Of a stretch of 29,756 nucleotides of DNA, positions 14,653 to 25,700 are shown piece by piece. This DNA comes from a virus: IMG/VR virus record IMGVR_UViG_3300018424_000147, positions 1 through 29,756 of that record; one strand, written 5' to 3'. Positions within the stretch are counted from its first letter, which is position 1. Each line of letters opens with the position of its first letter. Both the position numbers and the translations under genes were made by a program. A model generated the notes under the pieces. It searched no databases, was not told the origin of the DNA, and saw only the letters and a program-made list of their open reading frames with translations.

Positions 14653-17558
14653 TGTCAATTGAAATAGAAAAAAATATTTCTAAATTCGTCAGTACGCAAC
14701 TGCCAGATTTTTATCGTGAAGAAGGGCCGCAGTTCATTGCTTTTGTAAAAGCATATTATGAATGGTTAGAAAGCAAACAATTTGAATATAAACCTCGCGA
14801 TGCAAAAGATAGCGATCCATGGACAGTCGTCGATAATCCATCAGCAACGTTACATCACAGCAGGAATTTAACAAATTATAGAGATATTGATAATACTCTC
14901 GACGAGTTTATTCTAGACTTTAAAAACAAATATCTGCCGAATATTCAATTTAATATTGCAACAAATAAGAAACTGTTTATTAAAAATGCTTTAGAATTTT
15001 ATAGAGCGAAGGGTACAGAACGAGCAGTTGATCTCTTTTTTAAATTAGTATATGGATTAGAAGCGCGAGTATACGAGCCAGCTCGCGATCTTTTTAAACT
15101 ATCTGATAATGAATGGGAAAATAAAAGATATTTAGAAATGGTACCTAGTCCTATTAATGTAGGATTTATAGGTAGACAAATTTATGGTGATACATCGAAA
15201 GCTACAGCTTTTGCTGAAAGATTAGTAAGAGTTAAAAAGGGATCTTTGTTTGTAGAAGTAATATACCTAAGCGCATTGAATGGTGTATTTCAGACAAACG
15301 AACAAATAAGAACTAGACCAGAAATAGGATCAGATATAGTATATCAAAACGAAGTGATTGGTTCTTTGACCTCTTTAGAAATTAATGCTACTGATCCAAA
15401 TTTTGTGGTAGGTGAAGAGGTTGTCGTCGAGGGCGGAAAAGGTAAAAAGGCCCGGGCAATCGTTACTAGTATAGAATCAGAGGTGGGTGTAGTAAGTTTT
15501 GATATTCTCGATCATGAATCAGGTTGGGGATATAGCGCGGATTCTCTTGTAATTGGTGCCGATAGAGAATTATTATTAGATGATATAACTGTTGAAAATA
15601 CAGATTATTTTTATCATGTTGATCCGTTTCAACGATTTAAATCTGTACATCAAGATTTATCATTAATTACTTTTGATCAAGATAATAGTAACGCGGCTGC
15701 ATATACTTTAGGCACAGACTTATTAGTCTATCATAATGGTAATACTGCATCAAATGTTGTTTTTAATTGTACTATTGTTGAAGTTAATACAAATCAAGAC
15801 TATATAATTGTAAACTATATAAAATCCAATTATGTAAATTCAAATAATGAAATACAATTAGATGATGGTAATTTATTTCATTCAAATGTAATTAGCTCTT
15901 TTTATACATCAGACGGCGCCGAGTTAGTTGTCGACACAACAGCAAACATTGTTGATGCATCTATATCAGGCAATGTTATTGCAACGAGCAATACTCTTAC
16001 ACTTGAATATACAACAACAGGACAACCACTGATAGGCGGAGATATTCTATATCAAAAAGAAGAAACAGCGGGTGTAAGATACGTACATGCCGTTGTAGCA
16101 AACACATTTGCAAATACTACTTCAGGTCAGCTGTACGCTAATGTTATCAGAGAAAAAGGTTTTTTTAGAACAAATAAACCATTTTATCGAAATCGTGTTG
16201 GTGAAAAAGATTTAGAATGCAATATTACGAAATTATCAAATGTACAAATTGGTATTATTAATAATGGAACCGAATTACAGGGCGGCATACCATTTAAAAA
16301 ATTAGCAAATACTTACACATCAAATACCGAATTAGGTTCGTATGCAAGTGGTTCGTCGAATAATAATAGCTTTTCTTTTACCAATAAGGCATCGTTCAAA
16401 GGACCTGAATCATCTCTTTCTGATACACAAGATTATTTCTATTATGAAACGACAACAAGAGAAGGTGGTCCGTTCTATATTAATCTATTAGATATCGCTT
16501 CAACTAATATAGGCGATATATTAAATTACGATACCGGTAATCCTAATTCTGTTTTTGAATGGATTGCATCTGGTAACCAAATACAATTATCTAATACGGT
16601 TTTATCTGATGCTTTAAATTATACTAATACAGCTATATCAGTAGGGTCATTAGAACAAATTGTAGTGACTAACCCGGGTGAAGGATACGGTATCGCTCCA
16701 TCTTATATTGTATTTGATCCACTTGCGTTCCATACTGAGAGATATGATTTCTATATTAAATACTATGATGAAGGTGCTGATAATATTAGAAAAGCTTTTA
16801 GACTGGGAGAGATAGTAAAATCTGCTGGCAAAGACAATGCATTCGGCAGAATTATGAGCTTTGATATTACTAAAAGAGAAATGAAGGTCACACGACTTTT
16901 TGCTTCTCAAGATGTAACTGCTAATTCAGATACTCAGTGGAGCGTAGATGAAGACTTTAGAATAGGTGATACACTTGAAGGACAAACATCGGGTGTCGCA
17001 GTGACTATTGAAGTAGTAGATGAATTAAGAATGCATCCAAGAGTAGGTTTAAATGCTGTGATTAATACCGAAACTCTATCAGGTGATGGTTTTGCAACTT
17101 CATTGAGAGTTATTGATTCGGGTATCGGATATTTTGGCCGGCAGCTCGATCCGGTCACAGATACTTACGTCAGAGGAGAACCTCTCGTTTTAAGATCTGT
17201 AACTGATTCTAATAAATCAATATCTGTGTATGGTTATTTAGGTCAAAATGGTATAGCGCCCGGTGTACATCCCAATAGAAAATCATTTTTGAGTTCGGAT
17301 AAATATCTTCATGACAATGATTTTTATCAAGAATATTCATATCAAGTTTTAACTTCTCTGCCATTTAGCAAATATAAGCAAACACTCATAGATGTATTGC
17401 ATTTGTCAGGAAGTAAACCATTTGGTGGTTTTGTCGGTACTTCAGAATCACCTGTCGGAATTGATGCAACTCAATCATCGACAACATGGAATATTAAACA
17501 ATATGGTTTATTTGTTAATGAAAATACTTTCTATACTAACACTACAGTTAGTACATAA
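14652..17558 (+). CDS. 7: gp7 baseplate wedge protein
   Basis: A 968-residue protein (T4 gp7 1032). gp7 forms with gp6 and gp25 the heterotrimeric wedge core and reaches outward to gp8, gp10 and other parts. The start (KFVSTQLPDFYREEGPQFIA, then FVKAYYEWLES) is the N-terminal signature seen in far-T4 gp7 proteins, followed by LEFYRAKGTERAVDLFFKLV near residues 113-132 and YEPARDLFKLSD. The remainder is a string of beta modules with Gly/Thr/Ser turns, including IGDTLEGQTSGVAVTIEVV near residue 770, a motif type shared with gp8 and the 929-residue protein. The C-terminus has SSDKYLHDNDFYQEYSYQV, typical of the family. Its start overlaps gp6 by one base. Confidence 0.85.
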   Translation: MSIEIEKNISKFVSTQLPDFYREEGPQFIAFVKAYYEWLESKQFEYKPRDAKDSDPWTVVDNPSATLHHSRNLTNYRDIDNTLDEFILDFKNKYLPNIQFNIATNKKLFIKNALEFYRAKGTERAVDLFFKLVYGLEARVYEPARDLFKLSDNEWENKRYLEMVPSPINVGFIGRQIYGDTSKATAFAERLVRVKKGSLFVEVIYLSALNGVFQTNEQIRTRPEIGSDIVYQNEVIGSLTSLEINATDPNFVVGEEVVVEGGKGKKARAIVTSIESEVGVVSFDILDHESGWGYSADSLVIGADRELLLDDITVENTDYFYHVDPFQRFKSVHQDLSLITFDQDNSNAAAYTLGTDLLVYHNGNTASNVVFNCTIVEVNTNQDYIIVNYIKSNYVNSNNEIQLDDGNLFHSNVISSFYTSDGAELVVDTTANIVDASISGNVIATSNTLTLEYTTTGQPLIGGDILYQKEETAGVRYVHAVVANTFANTTSGQLYANVIREKGFFRTNKPFYRNRVGEKDLECNITKLSNVQIGIINNGTELQGGIPFKKLANTYTSNTELGSYASGSSNNNSFSFTNKASFKGPESSLSDTQDYFYYETTTREGGPFYINLLDIASTNIGDILNYDTGNPNSVFEWIASGNQIQLSNTVLSDALNYTNTAISVGSLEQIVVTNPGEGYGIAPSYIVFDPLAFHTERYDFYIKYYDEGADNIRKAFRLGEIVKSAGKDNAFGRIMSFDITKREMKVTRLFASQDVTANSDTQWSVDEDFRIGDTLEGQTSGVAVTIEVVDELRMHPRVGLNAVINTETLSGDGFATSLRVIDSGIGYFGRQLDPVTDTYVRGEPLVLRSVTDSNKSISVYGYLGQNGIAPGVHPNRKSFLSSDKYLHDNDFYQEYSYQVLTSLPFSKYKQTLIDVLHLSGSKPFGGFVGTSESPVGIDATQSSTTWNIKQYGLFVNENTFYTNTTVST

Positions 17559-17561
17559 ATA
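17554..17561 (+). promoter_or_regulatory. Candidate late promoter (CATAAATA) ahead of gp8
   Basis: The same octamer as before gp25, again overlapping the stop codon of the preceding gene and 22 nt before the next ATG. AGAGAA follows as a ribosome-binding site at 17574-17579. It matches seven of eight bases of T4 TATAAATA. Confidence 0.45.
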
Positions 17562-17583
17562 ACTATTATTTTTAGAGAATAAA

Positions 17584-19752
17584 ATGGCAAAGACACTTGT
17601 ACCAGCTGAATTTAAAACACATATTATAGATCAGCTAATAGAATCAATCACAGAAAGAGCTAACACATCTTACTATGCTTTTGTGGGAGATCATGAATCT
17701 GTTGCCTCGACACTCGAAGAAGTAAATCCTCCTCTCGAAACAATAAAAAAATTAAATTCAGATGTTTTCCGAAATATGATTTTTGGAAAACGTTTATCTA
17801 ATACCGATATTAAATTCGTAGTGAATAGAAACGATTGGGTTGAAGGTACTACATACGAAATGTATGATGATGAAACTATAGAACTTCAAGATAAAAACTT
17901 TTATATTGCAGTCGATGAAGATTCATACAAACATGTATATAAGTGTCTTTATAATGCAAATAATTCTCCCAGCACTATCAAACCTCTTTTTGAAGATGCA
18001 AAATATGATGCAAATCTATATGTACCCGGTGATGACTATTATGAAACATCTGATGGTTATCAATGGAAATACATGTATTCTATTACATCTACAGAATTTA
18101 CTAAATTTGCTACTGAAAAATTTATGCCAGTTACAGCGAATACTGCTGTACAAGATAATGCTATCGAAGGCTCAATTGATGTAATTAAAGTGATTACACA
18201 CGGTAAAAATTATCAAAATCATTTGAGTGGTAAATTTGAAGTAGCGGATTTGAATAGAATTTCAGCATCGATAGCAGCCATTTATAATTTAACAAATGCA
18301 AATCGATGTTATCGTTTAGAAGTTGGTGCTGATCAAACTGAAAATTTCTATAAAAATACTATGATGTATTTGACAAGCGGTGTAGGTTCAGGTCAATATC
18401 GCAAGGTTATAAGATCAATAGAAATACCAGATATTGGTGGTGTTTTTGTAGAATTAGAAGATAACTTTTTGACCATACCGGATGAAACAACAACTTATGA
18501 ACTTTCGCCCGCAGTTGAGATTATAGGAGATGGTACGCAGACTACAAATGCAGTAGCGCGCGCTATTATTAACGCAACAGCCTCTGATAGCGTACACAAA
18601 ATAGAAATGTTAGATGTCGGAGCGAATTATTCTTATAGTACAGCAAGAGTTTTGACGGGTAGTCCAAGACAAGTAAATGGTTTGTCTGTTGTTGTAACTC
18701 CAGCAGAAATCAGACCAATCGCATCACCTCAAGGTGGTCATGGTGCAAATACTGTAGTTGAATTCGGAGCTAAAAGAATTTCATTTAGTACTCGATTTAA
18801 TCGAGGGGAATCTGGATTAGTTGAACCTGTAAATACTTTCGGACAATTTGGAATTATCAGAAATCCACAATTTGCGAACGTTGCAATTTATACCGAAAAT
18901 GTTTCAGGAGGTTTCATTGAAGGAGAAACTATTTGCCAATTTACTAAATTGCAATTAGGTGATCAAGCATCATGGATGGCTAATAGCGTTGTCGGTAATT
19001 TTATGTTAGATCAATCTGGTTTATCCAGTAACGAATACGGTAGACATTTTAAATCGGGCGATTATGTGTACATAGTGACCAATGATGGAGTTAATCCTAC
19101 TCATCTATTAACAACGGTAGGTAATGCATCTAATTCTACTGCTATTCATTTATCTGAAGCGACCAATTTTACTGACGGTACATTATGCACTGTATATTAT
19201 GTTCATAAACAAGCTGAAGCCACTGTTCGTAATGTGAACCCGCCATTTCCATTAACAAATACTCCTGCTACAGGCATGTTAGTTGATGATTGTACTCCAG
19301 AATTTAGAAAAGGGAGTACAATATATGGGTTACAATCTAAAAATATAGCAACCATTAAAGGAATTGATATAAATAATAGGATTAATGATGGCAATGCTGA
19401 TTTTATTTTTAATAATTTTAGGCAAACTATAAAAATAATCGGCTCTGCTATTTCTAATGGTCCATTTGAAGAAGATGAAACAGTGACTCAAGGATCTGCT
19501 ACAGCACAAGTTCATTCTATCCAAGGAAATAACATTTATCTTACTAATATTGTAGGAGACTTTAGTACAATTGGAGACATAGTTGGTTCAAGTAGCGGTG
19601 CTATTATGTCTGGTATTGTCGGTAATGAGCTAGATATTGTGTATGGAGATCTAGATCCAAACTCAGGTAGTGTGATTTATATACAAAATGATATTCCTGT
19701 CGATAGAGAAGAAAATCAAACAGAAGAAATTCGTGTAATATTGGAGTTTTAA
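17584..19752 (+). CDS. 8: gp8 baseplate wedge protein, enlarged
   Basis: A 722-residue protein, about twice T4 gp8 (334). gp8 is a dimeric wedge subunit bridging gp7 and gp10. The N-terminus shows the family layout: AYYAF-type strand (NTSYYAFVGDHESV), then RLSNTDIKFVVNRNDWVEGT, Y-V-P-G-D-D-Y-Y-E-T, and DGYQWKYMYSI near residue 157 (T4: 'GDGYVWEYLFEI'). The last residues NDIPVDREENQTEEIRVILE correspond closely to T4's 'NRPPIIMAMDQTEEINILF' end. Between them, roughly residues 200-700, lies an inserted series of beta modules, including GSATAQVHSIQGNNIYLTNI and IGDIVGSSSGAIMSGIVGN. This makes the assignment secure at both ends with a large internal expansion. The next gene starts 3 nt downstream. 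Confidence 0.9.
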   Translation: MAKTLVPAEFKTHIIDQLIESITERANTSYYAFVGDHESVASTLEEVNPPLETIKKLNSDVFRNMIFGKRLSNTDIKFVVNRNDWVEGTTYEMYDDETIELQDKNFYIAVDEDSYKHVYKCLYNANNSPSTIKPLFEDAKYDANLYVPGDDYYETSDGYQWKYMYSITSTEFTKFATEKFMPVTANTAVQDNAIEGSIDVIKVITHGKNYQNHLSGKFEVADLNRISASIAAIYNLTNANRCYRLEVGADQTENFYKNTMMYLTSGVGSGQYRKVIRSIEIPDIGGVFVELEDNFLTIPDETTTYELSPAVEIIGDGTQTTNAVARAIINATASDSVHKIEMLDVGANYSYSTARVLTGSPRQVNGLSVVVTPAEIRPIASPQGGHGANTVVEFGAKRISFSTRFNRGESGLVEPVNTFGQFGIIRNPQFANVAIYTENVSGGFIEGETICQFTKLQLGDQASWMANSVVGNFMLDQSGLSSNEYGRHFKSGDYVYIVTNDGVNPTHLLTTVGNASNSTAIHLSEATNFTDGTLCTVYYVHKQAEATVRNVNPPFPLTNTPATGMLVDDCTPEFRKGSTIYGLQSKNIATIKGIDINNRINDGNADFIFNNFRQTIKIIGSAISNGPFEEDETVTQGSATAQVHSIQGNNIYLTNIVGDFSTIGDIVGSSSGAIMSGIVGNELDIVYGDLDPNSGSVIYIQNDIPVDREENQTEEIRVILEF

Positions 19753-19755
19753 GTA

Positions 19756-22700
19756 ATGCCCCTAAATACAAACTTACTCTCATCTCCGTATTTTGATGAT
19801 TTCGATAGATCAAAAGATTACTATCGTATATTATTCAAACCTGCAACTGCAGTTCAAGTACGAGAAGTAAATCAATTACAATCTATTTTGCAAGATCAAG
19901 TCGAGCAATTCGGTGATCATATTTTAAAATCAGGTACGATTCTCGAAGGTTGTGACTTTGAATTTAAAAATGCTTTTCCTTATGTCAAGATTCTAGATAC
20001 TACGCAATCAGGGGCTGCAGTAGATTTGGCTGACATCAATGGATTATTTGTAAAAGAAAACGTTACAAATAAAATCGCGCGCGTAGAACACGTAGAAAAC
20101 GGTTTTGAAAATGATCCAAATGGTAATCTAAAAACACTGTATCTCGATTATAATGATGATGCAGATGTAACACAAGTTGTTGATGCATTTACGCAAGGCA
20201 ATATTCTCAGAGTATTTGCAAAAGATAATAGACTATTCGATCTGACTGTATCTTCAGGTGGTACAGTACAAGCGTTTTCAAACAGTGATGTTGTCGTTAT
20301 TCTACCAGCAATTGAAGTAGAAACAGTCACCGATTCTGATAATAATTGGCCTGTACCATTTGTTCAAGGAGAATCTCTCGAAAATTCTTCTGGTACGATC
20401 GAAGTATTATTGACTAATGATTCTGATTTTTATTCAAATACAGAAAATTTGACTTCTATTCTAAGAATTAAGCCAAATCCGACTAAACAATCAGGTAGCG
20501 GACTAGATGTAAAATCTTGGGAAGATTTAGCAGTCGGTACAATTTTAACATCTTCATCCAGTAATAATGAATTGAGAATTGTAAAATTCTTAGGTCAAGG
20601 AGCAACTGGTAAAGTTGTAACGACAAGCGCAGGTCAAGTATCAGATTTAGAATTGACTAGAGGTGGTTTTGGTTATAGTGTATTGCCTCATGTCAGTGTA
20701 TATTCTCTCGGTGCTACTCCTACACAAATTCAAAACCTTGTTATTTCACCACAAGATTTTTATCAAGAAGTTACAATTGCTGGCACAGCAGATTTTATTG
20801 ATCCAGTTGGTTATGGTTATGGCGCTTCAGTATCATCAGGTAAAATTTATCAGAAAGGTTTATTTTTGAATGTTGGTCCACAATTTAAAATGGTTACCAA
20901 ATATTCTAATACTCCTTCAGATCTCTCTATAGGTTTTAATAGCGTTGAATCAGTTGTCAATGTATTTACTGATGCATCATTATATGATAATGCCGGCGGT
21001 TTCCTCAACTCAGGCGCTCCGGGTGCAGATCGTTTAAAGCTTACTCCAACTCTCGTAGTTAAAAATCAAACAGAAGAATTAGCTTCTTCTGATTATTTTC
21101 CTCTTGTAAGATTCGCAGAAGGTCAACCATACTCACAAAATAAGCAAACACAATACAATAAAATCGGTGATATGATTGCTCAGAGAGCGTTTGAGGAATC
21201 TGGTAACTATGTTTTAGACGAATTTAATGGTACTACACAGTCTACTTTAGATTTTACAGATTCGGCCACGAATTTTAAATATGTTCTCGATCCTGGACAT
21301 GCATATATTCAGGGTTATAGAGTTAAGACAGAGACTAACTTCGCCAAATCTGTACCTAAATCAACAGAATTTGAGACAGTAACGGGTACTGGAATTGATT
21401 TAGATTATGCAAACTATATTGTTGTCAATGAAGTAGGCGGCGGACATATTTTTACTGAAACACAACTAGTAAATTTAAAAGATACTGCAGCTAATTTTAT
21501 TAGCGAAAATATCGGTGGAGACCCGGCATTATTAGGTGGTACTACTATTGGTACAGCTCGTATAAGAAATGTTATATATGAATCTGGTATTCAAGGTACT
21601 GCTGATGCGAAATATCGTGTATATCTGTACGATATTAACATGAATACAGGCAAAAGATTTGATAGTGTAAGAGCATTATATAGCCCAAATAATGGTGGTA
21701 CAACAATTGATGGTATTGCTGATGTAGTTCTTGAGAATGGTAATGAATTTGTATTGCGCAGTATAAAAACAGTAGCGAGTGCTGATAATTATAGAGCAGC
21801 GGTTTATACTAAAAATGCAGAAATTATAGGTGCTGCGCGCAATGCGATGATTTTTAACATTAATGCTCCTATCAAATCGTTTTCTACCTATTCGTACATA
21901 TATCGACAATCTACCACGTCAGTATCAGTCGCGACAAATGGTCAATTAAGTGTATCAGCAGATTCAGGAAATGTCATATTCCCATACATTGCTTCTCTTA
22001 GTGATGTAGAAGAAAATGATCTGATCATTATACCAGAAAATGATATTGTAGTGTCATCAGCAGATTTTACTGGAATTTCAGTAACAAGTAAAGAATCTGT
22101 AAACCTCGGTTTTGGTGTCAATGCTTATGAAATAACAGTCGGCGCAAGTCCGGTTACTACATTTGCAGCTACTTATGAAGTGGGTGATTGGATCCGCGAT
22201 GCTAGCAATAACGCAGCTCAAATTTTGAGCATTGGCGGTCAAAATAAAATGACCATTAGAACATATAATAGTGCTTTTGCTGTCGGTACTCATTCGTTTA
22301 CTCGATTTTTCCCGAAAGACGTACCTATACCTCTAGACAAAAGATCTAATATGTCAGCTAGCGTAGATAGCAATCAACTTAATTTGACCGTAGATCTTGG
22401 TTACAATGTAAATTCTGGTTCATCTGTTACAATTACATATGACCAAAAAGTTACAGACACTAAATCTAATCTAACGGTTAATCGCGGTTCACTCGTACGC
22501 GTGACATCTGCTGGTACTTGGCCAAAATGTTTAGGTTTCTCTGGTATTTTTAGATTAAGAGCCGTATACAATGGCACAACAAAATCGGCAACTAATATCA
22601 CTGATGAATTTTATATTGATCATAATCAAAATTCCAATTATTATGGTTTGGGTTATTTGTATAAAGATGAAAAAGTAGAAAATCCTACTGCATTAGCAAC

Positions 22701-25700
22701 AGAAATTTTGATTGAGTTCGATCATATATCAGAAGCTACACACGGCTTAAAAATCATTGATTCTTACAGTATAAATGATGTAACGCCATTGGCTAATTTA
22801 ACTAGTTCGATGCATACATTAGAAATACCAGAAATGAATGGTCAAAATGGCAAATATTATGATCTGAGAGAATGTGCTGATTTTAGAATATTTGCTTCTA
22901 ATACTGCAAATTTAACTACGAGTGATACAGATCCAAATTTAACATGCAATCCATCAGAAACTGTTTCATTCCCTACAGGTGTTAATTTTAAATTTCCAAA
23001 ACCTCAAAGTGATTTCACATTTGACTACGATGTTTATCAATCACGTAGAGATGAAATTGCTATCAAAGCAGATGGAGCTTTTGATATTACTGTAGGCGCT
23101 TCAGAAACAAGAAAGAAAGATGACATACAAAAACTCGTCATTTATACTTGCGATGTTGCGCCCTATCCTTCTATTCCAGAAAATATTTCTTCACAATTAA
23201 AAGAAATCATTAATAAGAGAATTATTAATATTAGTGCTGGTAGTAATAGGATTGGTCGTTATAGTAATTTAATGACACGAGTCGATAAACAGACGTCTGG
23301 TTATACTATGCAAGAAATTTCTGCCCTCGAAAGGAGAATTGCTGCATTAGAATATAATCAAAATATTTCGGCTTTAGAAAATTCTACTCGAAATAGAACA
23401 ATTCAAAGTTCTGTAGATTCTACTCTCGAAAGATATAAATTCGGTTTCTTTGTTGATAATTTTGAAAATTATAATATGTCAAATATTACTGATCCAAATT
23501 ATCAAGCATCGATTTACGAATATTTGTTGCAACCTAATAAAAATGAATTGACATTAGAATTTGATGTTGCTAAGAGATCTAAAAAATATGTAACTGGTAA
23601 ATCGGTTAGATTCCCTTGGACCCGCAGAAAGCTAGTATCACAAGATTATGCTACATATGCAGCAGTGCCAGTTATTCCGGAAATTGTCATAACTCAATTT
23701 TGCAATTTTGTAACGAATAATAATAACAAATATATTGGGTCAAATGCTACGGCTACATCAATTTATGATAGCGTTTGGGAAGAATTTACATTTGTAGGAT
23801 ATAGTAAACTACCTGAAGATGGATTAACGAGACAAATAAAAATTGATTTCTTCAATCCCGACGGTGGCATTGCATACGAAGTAATTCAGTCAAATACACC
23901 GCCTACTAATAATAGTCAAGAAACTGGTACCGTAGTATGGGCTCCTACGCAAGTTACTACAACTATACCATCTTCTGAAAAACAAGAATTGTATAGAAGA
24001 GCCTATGCTGTTAAAAATGGCGAGAATAAAGTTTATAATAGAGTTAATCCATGGTTAGAAGATGGATTAGTTGGTTCATTTACAGTTGGTGGAACAGCAT
24101 ACAGCTCGCGAGCTGGAGCTGGCCAAATTAAATTTGATTATGATCATACAAAAGGAAAGTATATTACTGTTAGAGTTCATAAATCAAAACCAGTATTTAA
24201 TATGCAAGTGTGTTATTATGCTGAAACGCAAGCGGACGATATCTACGATCAAGGTTCTACTAGCCAAAATTATGAACCACCTTGCCCCCGCGGAGAATTT
24301 TTATATAGCAAGTGCGAAGGAACTACGAAGATTGCAATAGTTTGTGATGGTAATCGTGGAGAAATGGTGGGAACTAGAACACCAAACTCTCCTGATTGTG
24401 GCTTTACAACAGATACTGGTCCATCTGGCGGCGGACCTGACACAACTCCGCCAGATAATACCACTGTATGTCCTGCAGCTGGCACGGTTACACGTCCGGA
24501 TGGTCAATGTAGTGGAACTACAAAAAGAATTTGGGTATACACTGGTGAGAGCATAGAAAGCTTAGGCGGTTATGGTAATGCTTCTAGTCCAAGCAATCAA
24601 TTTATAGGCGAATGTCAAGTAGAAATTAAATCTACCGAAGTTAATTCAACAGATTGCGGTTACGTTCCTACTACTGTTACTCCTGAAATAGTCTTTAATA
24701 ATTTATTAAGTAATTTTGTTACTCCTTATTGTCCTGGTGAAAATACTGATAATGGTGGACATACTGACTGCGGAGGCGGTGGTGATACTAACGTATGTGT
24801 AACAACTACTACACCTGAGCCTGAACCCGAAAAAGTATCAATCAGTATATTTGACACAACAGCAAGAGAAAATAGCACTGCATATTTGAAAGTTCGTCTT
24901 GATAGACCGATGGATCGCGACCTTAATATAAACTTTAAGACAACCGATGGAACTGCCACTGAAGCAAATCAAGATTATATTCCGAGAGCAGGCACATTAA
25001 AAATACCAAAAGGCAGTGTCGAAGAACAAATTTACGTACGCGCGCGACAAGATTTGGTTTCTGAAGGCGATGAGACTATGCATGTAGATTTGCTTGATGT
25101 TGATTACGAGTATGCATCATTTGAAGTTTCGCGCGGCACATTAACAATTACTAATGTCACTGTGCCTGTTGTTTCAATTAGTGATTCGCGTGCTAATGAA
25201 AGATCGGGAAGTATGTCTTTTACTGTCACGTTATCTGAAGAATCTAATATAGCGTGTTCTGTTGATTATGCAACTGCAACTGCAACTACACGTAATCCAA
25301 GATGGTTTGATTCAGCTACTGCTGGTCAAGATTACACCGCGACTAGTGGCACATTGACTTTTGCAGCGGGCGAAACTGAGAAAATAATTACAGTTCCTAT
25401 TTTGACTGATACTGTAAATGAAAAAAATGAATTATTTAATGTAGTTTTATCAAATGCTGCAGATTGTCATATTGCTGGCGGCGGTGGTGGTACAGCTAGA
25501 GGTATTATTTTTAATACAGCATTTGTTGCTCCTCCTCCAATTATTACAATAAATGATGATGTTAGAGATATTAAAATTATTGATACTTGGACGACTATCC
25601 CATCATTCCCGGGAAATAAGGCTATCGTAATTGGCAATCCTCATACAGCTGGATCAGGTGGTTCTGCGAATGATTTTATTAGTCAAAATATTACTGTTGG

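Noticed and set aside
19368-19375. TATAAATA inside gp8, upstream of the 2034-residue gene
   Set aside because: Nearly 400 nt before the next start and within an internal beta module; no further support.
24270-24507. Antisense open frames opposite the Cys-rich region
   Set aside because: Shadow frames of a GC-richer, low-complexity coding stretch; no ribosome-binding site or recognisable protein.
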